From: Amycolatopsis orientalis DSM 43388
GTDB lineage: Bacteria > Actinomycetota > Actinomycetes > Mycobacteriales > Pseudonocardiaceae
Assembly (NCBI RefSeq): GCF_000411975.1
Contig: NZ_ASXG01000170.1
Coordinates: 1 to 64,000 of the forward strand
Direction: 5' to 3'
Length of the DNA stretch: 64,000 nucleotides
The notes under the pieces were generated by a model. The model ran no database searches and was not told the origin of the DNA. It saw only the letters and a list, made by a program, of their open reading frames with translations. Position numbers and translations under genes: made by a program. This document shows, piece after piece, positions 33,238-39,909 of the stretch. Each line of letters opens with the position of its first letter. The first letter of the stretch is position 1.

Positions 33238-33366
33238 GCCACCAAGTTGGACAGAACGGCCAGCTGACGGCGGGCGGCGCAGGCCCCATCCTGAGGGCGA
33301 CCCACCCAAAGCTCGTGAGCGGTTCCATCCGGGAGCACCGCTCACGACCGTGCCGCAGGAGCGCCC

Positions 33367-34722
33367 GTGACCACCAGCACCGCCGCCGAGCCGCAGGCTC
33401 CGGCACCCCGGCAGCGCAGGCTGCAGACCGAGATCCCCGGGCCGGTTTCCCGCGCGCTGCAAGAGCGCCGCGCGAACGCGGTCGCCGCCGGGGTCGCGTC
33501 GACGCTGCCCGCATACATCACCTCCGCCAGCGGCGGCCTGCTCACCGACGCCGACGGCAACGTGCTGATCGACTTCGGTTCCGGCATCGCCGTGACGAGC
33601 GTCGGGCACTCCGCGCCCGAGGTGGTCGACCGGGTCCGCGAGCAGGCTTCGCTGTTCACCCACACCTGCTTCATGGTCACCCCGTACGAGGGCTACGTGG
33701 AGGTGTGCGAGGCGCTGGCCGCGCTGACGCCGGGCGACCACGCGAAGAAGTCGGTGCTGTTCAACTCCGGCGCGGAAGCGGTCGAGAACGCGGTGAAGAT
33801 CGCCCGCACCGCCACCGGTCGCCAGGCCGTCGTCGTGTTCGACCACGCCTACCACGGCCGCACCAACCTGACCATGGGCATGACCGCGAAATCGGTGCCC
33901 TACAAGCACGGATTCGGCCCGTTCGCGCCCGAGGTGTACCGCGTGCCGGGCTCGTACCCGTACCGCGACGGGCTGGCCGGCCCGGAGGCCGCGCGGCAGG
34001 CGATCGACCGGATCGAGAAGCAGATCGGCGGCGACCAGGTCGCGGCGGTCGTGCTCGAACCGATCCAGGGCGAGGGCGGGTTCATCGAGCCCGCCCCCGG
34101 CTTCCTGCCCGCGATTTCGGCGTGGTGCCAGGCGAACGGCGTCGTGTTCGTCGCCGACGAGGTGCAGACCGGCTTCTGCCGCACCGGCAACTGGTTCGCC
34201 TCGCAGCACGAGGACGTCGTCCCGGACCTGGTCTGCACGGCCAAGGGCATCGCGGGCGGCCTGCCGCTCGCCGCGGTGACCGGGCGGGCCGAGCTGCTCG
34301 ACGCGGTCGGCCCGGGCGGGCTCGGCGGCACCTACGGCGGCAACCCGATCGCGTGCGCCGCGGCGCTGGGCGCGATCGAGACCATGCGGAGCGACGGCCT
34401 GACCGGTTCCGCGAAGCGCATCGAAGAACTGGTGCTGCCGCGGCTTCGGGCGCTGGCCGAGGAAACCGGCGTGATCGGCGATGTCCGCGGACGCGGCGCG
34501 ATGCTGGCGGCCGAGTTCGTCAAGCCGGGCACGAACGAACCGGACGCGGACCTCACGAAGCGCATCGCCGCCGCCTGTCACGCACAGGGCGTCGTGGTGC
34601 TGACCTGCGGCACGTACGGCAACGTCGTCCGGCTGCTTCCCCCGCTGTCCCTGTCCAACGAACTGCTCGACGAAGGCCTCGCCGTTCTCGAGTACGCGAT
34701 CGCCACGGAGGCCCGCAAGTGA
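33367..34722 (+). CDS. gabT: 4-aminobutyrate aminotransferase
   Basis: A 451-residue class III PLP enzyme converting GABA and 2-oxoglutarate to succinate semialdehyde and glutamate. It shows LIDFGSGIAVTSVGHSAPEV near 67, FNSGAEAVENAVKIAR near 130, FDHAYHGRTNLTMGMTAKS, EPIQGEGGFIEPAPGF, FVADEVQTGFCRTG near 260 (PLP-contacting Asp), and VCTAKGIAGGLPLAA near 290 with the Schiff-base Lys. GTG 33367 follows CAGGAG by 6 nt. Its stop overlaps the next start (GTGA), so the two enzymes are translationally coupled. Confidence 0.95.
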   Translation: MTTSTAAEPQAPAPRQRRLQTEIPGPVSRALQERRANAVAAGVASTLPAYITSASGGLLTDADGNVLIDFGSGIAVTSVGHSAPEVVDRVREQASLFTHTCFMVTPYEGYVEVCEALAALTPGDHAKKSVLFNSGAEAVENAVKIARTATGRQAVVVFDHAYHGRTNLTMGMTAKSVPYKHGFGPFAPEVYRVPGSYPYRDGLAGPEAARQAIDRIEKQIGGDQVAAVVLEPIQGEGGFIEPAPGFLPAISAWCQANGVVFVADEVQTGFCRTGNWFASQHEDVVPDLVCTAKGIAGGLPLAAVTGRAELLDAVGPGGLGGTYGGNPIACAAALGAIETMRSDGLTGSAKRIEELVLPRLRALAEETGVIGDVRGRGAMLAAEFVKPGTNEPDADLTKRIAAACHAQGVVVLTCGTYGNVVRLLPPLSLSNELLDEGLAVLEYAIATEARK

Positions 34723-36146
34723 CTTTTCCGTTCTGGGTGGCCGGAAAGCCGGTAACCAGCAGCGAAACTACCGTCGTCCGGCATTCCTTCGACGGTTCCG
34801 AAGCCGGTGCGCACTACGTGCCCGGACCGTCCGAAGTGGAGAGTGCGGTGCAGGCCGCGGCGGACGTCGCCGACGAGTTCGCGACGCTGCCCGCGCACGT
34901 CCGAGCGGGCGCGCTCGACCACATTTCGCGGCGGCTTTCCGAACGGACGGAGGAGATCGCGCAGCTGATCACCGCCGAATCGGGCAAGCCGCTGAAGTGG
35001 TCGCGCGGCGAGGTCGGCCGTGCGGTTTCGACGTTCCGCTGGGCGTCCGAGGAAGCCCGCCGGTTCTCCGGCGACCTGCAGCGCCTCGACACCGATCCGG
35101 GCGGCACCGGACGGCTGGCGCTCGTCCGGCGCGTGCCACGCGGTCCGGTGCTGGGCATCACGCCGTTCAACTTCCCGCTGAACCTGGTGGCGCACAAGGT
35201 CGCGCCAGCCATCGCGGTCGGCGCGCCGATCGTGCTCAAGCCCGCCCCGGCGACGCCGCTGACCGCGCTGCTGCTCGGCGAACTCCTCGCCGAGACCGAT
35301 CTTCCGGCGGGCAGCTGGTCGATCCTGCCGCTGGGAAACGACGCGACCGCCGAACTGGTCAAGGACCCGCGGCTGCCCGTCGTGTCCTTCACCGGCTCGG
35401 TGCCGGTCGGCTGGGCGATCCGCGACAGCGTGCCGCGCAAGCACGTCGCGCTGGAACTCGGCGGCAACGGCGCGGTGCTGGTCTGTCCGGATTGGACGGA
35501 CCTGGACTTCGCCGCGCAGCGCATCGCGACGTTCGCCATGTACCAGGCCGGCCAGTCGTGCATTTCGGTGCAGCGCGTGTACGCGCACACCGACGTCTAC
35601 GACGAGCTGCAGCAGAAGGTGCTGGAGCAGGTCGCCGCGCTGCGCACCGGAAACCCGCGCGAGGACGGCGTCGACGTGGGCCCGCTGGTCAACGAGGCGG
35701 CCGCGGCGCGGGTCGAATCCTGGGTCACCGACGCGGTGGTCGCCGGCGCGAAGCTGCTGACCGGCGGCGGCCGGTCGGGCGCGACGGTGGAGCCGACCGT
35801 GCTCTCCGAGGTGCCCGAGGACGTCTCGGTGATGGCGGACGAGGTGTTCGGCCCGGTGGTCTCGCTGGTCCGGGTGTCCTCTGTGGACGACGGGGTCGAG
35901 CGGATCAACGCGTCGCGGTTCGGGTTGCAGACCGGGGTGTTCACCCGCGACCTGCCGACCGCGTTCGACGTGTCCGCCCGGCTCAAGGTGGGCGGCGTGC
36001 TGATCGGCGACGTGCCGAGCTTCCGCGCCGACCAGATGCCCTACGGCGGCGTGAAGGACTCCGGCGTCGGCCGGGAAGGCCCGGCCGCGGCGATGGCGGA
36101 CTTCACCGAGGAGCGCGTGACTGTCCTTACTGGATTGACTCTCTGA
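34719..36146 (+). CDS. aldehyde dehydrogenase, probable succinate-semialdehyde dehydrogenase
   Basis: A 475-residue aldehyde dehydrogenase that would finish GABA breakdown to succinate. GITPFNFPLNLVAHKVAPAI near 145 and SFTGSVPVGW near 225 form the NAD site. LELGGNGAVLVCPDWTD holds the general base and MYQAGQSCISVQRVY near 277 the catalytic Cys. The GQSCISVQR context is seen in several phosphorylating-like and lactaldehyde-type ALDHs, so substrate assignment rests on coupling to gabT. The start GTG 34719 overlaps the gabT stop. The 3' end overlaps the convergent metal-receptor gene by 20 bp. Confidence 0.85.
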   Translation: MTFPFWVAGKPVTSSETTVVRHSFDGSEAGAHYVPGPSEVESAVQAAADVADEFATLPAHVRAGALDHISRRLSERTEEIAQLITAESGKPLKWSRGEVGRAVSTFRWASEEARRFSGDLQRLDTDPGGTGRLALVRRVPRGPVLGITPFNFPLNLVAHKVAPAIAVGAPIVLKPAPATPLTALLLGELLAETDLPAGSWSILPLGNDATAELVKDPRLPVVSFTGSVPVGWAIRDSVPRKHVALELGGNGAVLVCPDWTDLDFAAQRIATFAMYQAGQSCISVQRVYAHTDVYDELQQKVLEQVAALRTGNPREDGVDVGPLVNEAAAARVESWVTDAVVAGAKLLTGGGRSGATVEPTVLSEVPEDVSVMADEVFGPVVSLVRVSSVDDGVERINASRFGLQTGVFTRDLPTAFDVSARLKVGGVLIGDVPSFRADQMPYGGVKDSGVGREGPAAAMADFTEERVTVLTGLTL

Positions 36147-36891
36147 GCGCCGCGTAGGCGTCCACGAGAGACGGTCCGTACCACGTGAGGTAGCGCCCGG
36201 ACAGCAGCACCGGGCGCATCTCCGGGAAGAAGCCGGGGCCGTCGTCCTGGGTGAACTCGTACGGCTCGTCGGGCAGTACGACCAGGTCGGCCCCGGTCTT
36301 CTGGAGTTCTTCCAGCGACGGCCGGGGATAGCGCTCGGAGTGTCCGGAATAGACGTTCTCGACCCCGACCCGGCGCAGCACGTCTCCGGCGAAGGTGTCG
36401 CGGCCCAGCACGATCCACGGTTTGCGCCACACCGGAATCACCGCCCGGTAGCGCACCGGCTGCACCTCGCGCCACAGCTCGTCCGCGGTGTCGAGCCATT
36501 CCGGTTCGTCGATCCCGTACACCTGGCCGAAAATCCGCCGCAACGACCCGAGCGCGGCGGGCACCGACTCCGCCGCGGCCATCACGAACACCGGAATCCC
36601 GTTGGCCCGCAAGGTTTCCACGTCCTCGGGCCGGTTCTCCTCGGAGTTCGCCAGCACCAGGTCCGGTTCGAGCGCCAGCACCCGGTCCAGCTTCGGGTAC
36701 TTCGACCCGCCGACCCGCGCCACGTCCAGATCGGCCGGATGCGTGCAGTAATCCGTGGCACCGACCAGCCGCCCCGGCGCGCTCGCCTCGACCGCCTCGG
36801 TCAGCGACGGCACCAGCGACACCACGCGCTTCGGCGGGCCCTCGATCGGCACCGGCTCGCCGAGATCATCGACCAGTTCCGCGTTCCTCAT
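36127..36891 (-). CDS. helical-backbone metal receptor (BtuF-like) without signal peptide
   Basis: A 254-residue protein of the periplasmic-binding type III fold used for cobalamin, haem or siderophores. It shows RVVSLVPSLTEAVEASAPGR near 22, YCTHPADL near 47, VLALEPDLVLANSEENRPED near 70, IWR-like WIVLGRDTFAGDVLRRVG near 165, and a C-terminal LTWYGPSLVDAYAALR. These are standard BtuF/FepB landmarks. It lacks any signal peptide or lipobox: it begins MRNAELVDDLGEPVPIEGPP, so it should remain in the cytosol. It overlaps the upstream nuclease gene by 4 bp (ATGA). No ABC permease is nearby. The ligand is unknown. Confidence 0.85.
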   Translation of the reverse strand: MRNAELVDDLGEPVPIEGPPKRVVSLVPSLTEAVEASAPGRLVGATDYCTHPADLDVARVGGSKYPKLDRVLALEPDLVLANSEENRPEDVETLRANGIPVFVMAAAESVPAALGSLRRIFGQVYGIDEPEWLDTADELWREVQPVRYRAVIPVWRKPWIVLGRDTFAGDVLRRVGVENVYSGHSERYPRPSLEELQKTGADLVVLPDEPYEFTQDDGPGFFPEMRPVLLSGRYLTWYGPSLVDAYAALRESIQ

Positions 36892-38306
36892 ACCCGTTCG
36901 AACGACACCTTCCGCTGCTCGACGTCCACTTCGGTCAGCCGCACCGCGATCCGCTCGCCCTCCGGGAACTCCTCGCCGGAGCACTTCGCCATCACCGGCG
37001 GATTCTCGACCAGGATCTCCGCCCGGCTCTCGTCCGCGCGCAACACCACCGCGGTGAACTCGCGACCCACCTGCTCAGCGAGTACCCACGCTTCGACCTG
37101 ATCTATGCACGCCCGCTCGACCCGTGCCGCCAGACTGTCCGAAGCGGACATCTGCGCCGGCACCTCGGACAGCGCTTCCCGCACCCAATCCGGCACCTCA
37201 CGGCCAGCAGTAACCGCCAGGCACACCTCGGTGCCGAACCGGTCGACGAGCCGCCGGATCGGCGCTGTGACGTGCGCGTACGCTCCGCCGATCCCCGCGT
37301 GCGTGGTAACCGCGGGCAGTTCCCCGGCGAAGGCCGTGTATCCCGCGCCGCGCAACAACCGCGTGGTGTCCGCGTACAGCGCCATCGACGACGGCTGCCC
37401 CGGGTCCAAAGTAGACAGGAACTCGGACACGGTCAGCTCGACCGGCCAAGCCAGCCCGACCGCCGTCGCGGACCGGCGCAGCCATTCCACCGCGTCCGGC
37501 TCCGGGGACGGCAGCGTCCGCAGCACCCCGATCCCGGCGTCGATCATGATCCGCGCCGCGGCCATCCCGGTGAGCAGCGAGATCTCGGCGTTCCAGGCGT
37601 CGACGGCCGTCCGCGGGCGGCGCGCGAGGACCCAGCCGCCGTCGACGTCGCCGCTGATTTCCTGCTCCGGCAACTGCAGTTCGACCGCGCCGCGCCGCAC
37701 CGCGAGGCTTCGCCGCAACCGGCCGAGCTCCGGCAACGCCGCCACCGACGGATGCGGCCGCCCCGCGTCCAGGGACGCCTGGACTCCTTCGTAATCAAAT
37801 TGCTCCGTGGACCGCACCAGCGCCCGCCGGACCCGCGTGGCGACGATTTCGCCGGCCTCGTCGACATCGATGGTCCACAACACCGCCGGCCGCACCTCGC
37901 CGGGCAGCAGGCTGGCCGCGCCCTCGGACAGCACCGGCGGATGCAGCGGAACATTGCCGTCCGGCAGGTACAGCGTCTGCCCGCGCCGCCGCGCCTCGTG
38001 GTCGAGCGCCCCGCCGGGCGGGACGAACGCCGCCAGGTCCGCGATCGCGTACTGCACCCGGAAGCCGCTGCCGCGCCGCTCGAGCACCATCGCCTGGTCG
38101 AGGTCCTTGGACCCGGGCGGATCGATCGTGACGAACGGCAGGCCGGTGGCGTCCTCGCGGCCGCCCGCCGACGCGAGCGGATCGACCACCGCCGCCTCGG
38201 CCTCCGCGAGCACCGCGGGCCCGAACGACTCCGGCAGCGCGAACTCCGTCCGGAGACGACCGAAGTCCCCTCCCGACGCTGACGTCCTCAGCACGAGTGG
38301 CGGCAC
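36888..38306 (-). CDS. RNB-domain ribonuclease (RNase II/R family)
   Basis: A 472-residue protein with a central RNB catalytic domain. FVTIDPPGSKDLDQAMVLER near 58-77 carries the four conserved Asp positions of 3'-5' exoribonucleases (D..D.DQA), and VQYAIADLAAFVPPGGALDH follows. Further motifs are LYLPDGNVPLHPPVLSEGAA and the HVTAPIRRLVDR stretch near 370. A C-terminal S1-like segment ends VEQRKVSFERV. It lacks the N-terminal cold-shock domains of full RNase II/R (~650-800 residues). The start is GTG 38306. Coupling to a metal-receptor-like protein is unusual. Confidence 0.9.
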   Translation of the reverse strand: MPPLVLRTSASGGDFGRLRTEFALPESFGPAVLAEAEAAVVDPLASAGGREDATGLPFVTIDPPGSKDLDQAMVLERRGSGFRVQYAIADLAAFVPPGGALDHEARRRGQTLYLPDGNVPLHPPVLSEGAASLLPGEVRPAVLWTIDVDEAGEIVATRVRRALVRSTEQFDYEGVQASLDAGRPHPSVAALPELGRLRRSLAVRRGAVELQLPEQEISGDVDGGWVLARRPRTAVDAWNAEISLLTGMAAARIMIDAGIGVLRTLPSPEPDAVEWLRRSATAVGLAWPVELTVSEFLSTLDPGQPSSMALYADTTRLLRGAGYTAFAGELPAVTTHAGIGGAYAHVTAPIRRLVDRFGTEVCLAVTAGREVPDWVREALSEVPAQMSASDSLAARVERACIDQVEAWVLAEQVGREFTAVVLRADESRAEILVENPPVMAKCSGEEFPEGERIAVRLTEVDVEQRKVSFERV

Positions 38307-38383
38307 GATCCAACACTATCCCGCCGAACCGCCGGTGATCGCCCGTTCGGGCGCGGGCCGGTCGGGTGTAGCCTGCCTGACAT

Positions 38384-38398
38384 TGACAATCGTCTTCA
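38384..38398. promoter_or_regulatory. Zur-box-like 7-1-7 motif before the CooC-like ATPase
   Basis: TGACAATCGTCTTCA matches 11 of 15 positions of the actinobacterial Zur consensus TGAAAATGATTTTCA, including TGA at one end and TCA at the other. It ends 21 bp before the GTG at 38420, inside the divergent promoter region, and is the AT-rich island there. Zinc control is an inference from this match. Confidence 0.45.
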
Positions 38399-38419
38399 TG
38401 TTCAGAAGGGGCCGGATCG

Positions 38420-39379
38420 GTGAAGATCGCGTTCGTCGGCAAGGGCGGCAGCGGGAAGACCACGCTTTCGTCGCTGTTCGTCTCTTATCTGGCCGCTGCG
38501 GGCAAACCGGTGCTGGCCATCGACGCCGACATCAACCAGCACCTCGCGGTGGCCCTCGGCGCGACCGAGGAGCAGGCACTGGCGTGGCCGACGCTCGGCG
38601 ACCACATGCCGCTGATCAAGGACTACCTGCGCGGCGACAACCCGCGGATCCCGTCCGCCGACGCGATGATCAAGACGACCCCGCCCGGCCGGGGTTCGCG
38701 GCTCGTGCGGCCCTTCGAGGACAACCCCGTCTTCGACGCCTGCTTCCGCCCGCTCGGCGGCGTCCGGCTGGGCGTCACCGGCCAGTTCGACGAGGACGAC
38801 CTGGGCGTGGCCTGCTACCACTCGAAGGTCGGCGCGGCCGAGCTGCTGCTGAACCACCTGGTGGACGGCGCGGACGAGTACGTGGTGATGGACATGACCG
38901 CCGGCGCCGACGCGTTCGCTTCCGGCCTGTTCACCCGCTTCGACGTGACGTTCCTGGTGTGCGAACCGACCCTGCGCAGCGTCGGGGTCTACCGGCAGTA
39001 CGCGGAGCACGCCCGGGACTTCGGCGTTCACCTGGTCGCGCTCGGGAACAAGGTCACCGACAGCGACGACGTCGACTTCCTGACCGAACAACTGGGCTCG
39101 GCACTGCTGGGCTGGCTGACCACGTCCGGCCACGTCCGAGCCGCCGAACGCGGCAAGACCCGGCCGATCGGCGAACTGGAACCACACAACCTGGCGACGC
39201 TGTCCGCGATGCAGGACCTGGTGGACGCCACGCCGCGAGATTGGGCGCGCTATCAGCGGCAGGGCGTGGAATTCCACCTGCGGAACGCGCGCGCCTGGGG
39301 CAACGGGCGCGTGGGGGCGGACCTGGAGCAGCAGGTGGATCCGGAATTCGTGCTGGACCCGGCTTTGGTGGCCAGGTGA
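38420..39379 (+). CDS. CooC/MinD-like P-loop ATPase
   Basis: A 319-residue SIMIBI-class ATPase. It opens with the deviant Walker A VGKGGSGKTTLSSLFVSYLA (residues 6-25). DADINQHLAVALGA near 40 is switch I, and YVVMDMTAGADAFASGLFTR near 155 the switch II/Walker B region. FLVCEPTLRSVGVYRQY and VALGNKVTDSDD follow, the latter giving adenine contacts. CooC members load metal (Ni, Zn) into enzymes or act in partitioning. No CxC pair as in nickel-loading CooC is visible. GTG 38420 is used. The client is unknown; the Zur-like box and the metal-receptor neighbour point to metal handling. Confidence 0.85.
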   Translation: MKIAFVGKGGSGKTTLSSLFVSYLAAAGKPVLAIDADINQHLAVALGATEEQALAWPTLGDHMPLIKDYLRGDNPRIPSADAMIKTTPPGRGSRLVRPFEDNPVFDACFRPLGGVRLGVTGQFDEDDLGVACYHSKVGAAELLLNHLVDGADEYVVMDMTAGADAFASGLFTRFDVTFLVCEPTLRSVGVYRQYAEHARDFGVHLVALGNKVTDSDDVDFLTEQLGSALLGWLTTSGHVRAAERGKTRPIGELEPHNLATLSAMQDLVDATPRDWARYQRQGVEFHLRNARAWGNGRVGADLEQQVDPEFVLDPALVAR

Positions 39380-39405
39380 CTCTCCTCGGGTGGTGAAGGT
39401 GCCTG

Positions 39406-39436
39406 CCGCCGACCGGACGCGCTGTCCGGTCGGCGG
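39406..39436 (+). terminator. terminator hairpin after the CooC-like gene
   Basis: CCGCCGACCGGAC (39406-39418) and GTCCGGTCGGCGG (39424-39436) form a perfect 13-bp stem with a 5-nt loop, followed by TTT. Confidence 0.85.
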
Positions 39437-39687
39437 TTTCGCGCTGTCGCGGGTTCCTGGCGCATGCTTGCGGACAGTCAATCGCCGCCCCCGGTCGGCC
39501 GCCCCCGGCCGACGAGACTCGCGCAAACCCGAGGCTTGCTCCACGAGGCGCGGTCGGCCGCCTTGGCTCTCCAGCCCGCCAGACTCGCGAACCGAGGCCC
39601 CTCTCCGGCAACCGGTGTTCCCCAGCACGCTCGGCCGCGCTACCTGCCCACAGAGCCGCGCGAACCCGGGACTTCGTCCGCGGATTG
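39437..39687. repeat. gene-free spacer with a decayed ~70-bp repeat
   Basis: GACTCGCG followed by AACCCGAGG or ACCGAGG occurs at 39515 and 39582 (67 bp apart). A weaker GCCGCGCGAACCCGGGACTT copy begins near 39653. Each is preceded by a GGTCGGCC-type segment. The CGGGACTTCG string is shared with the 11760-12150 repeats, so the tracts may belong to one family. No gene seen. Confidence 0.5.
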
Positions 39688-39885
39688 TCAGTCGCCGTCC
39701 CAGGCGCGGTCGGCGGCGTCGGCTTGCCGGGTGCGTTCGCGGGCGATGTCGAGCGCGCGGCGGGCTGTGGCTTCGTCCGGGTATGGGCCCAGGAGGTCGA
39801 CTCCTCGGCTGCGTTCCAGGTGCTCGACTTCGTGGGTGCGGGTGTTGTAGTACCAGCCCTGGTCGGGGTTCGGGTCGTCAGACAT
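39688..39885 (-). CDS. small conserved actinobacterial protein (SPOR-like, unknown function)
   Basis: A 65-residue acidic protein starting MSDDPNPDQGWYYNTRTHEV, then VDLLGPYPDEATARRALDIA and a charged tail ending DRAWDGD. The aromatic Trp-Tyr-Tyr start followed by a GPYPDxxxAxxAL segment resembles the single SPOR-like modules common as small ORFs in actinobacteria. The start is ATG 39885. It lies just past the end of the secretion operon with the same orientation (24 nt after the proline-rich gene stop). Function unknown. Confidence 0.7.
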   Translation of the reverse strand: MSDDPNPDQGWYYNTRTHEVEHLERSRGVDLLGPYPDEATARRALDIARERTRQADAADRAWDGD

Positions 39886-39909
39886 GCGTTCAGCCTGACA
39901 CCTGTCCGC

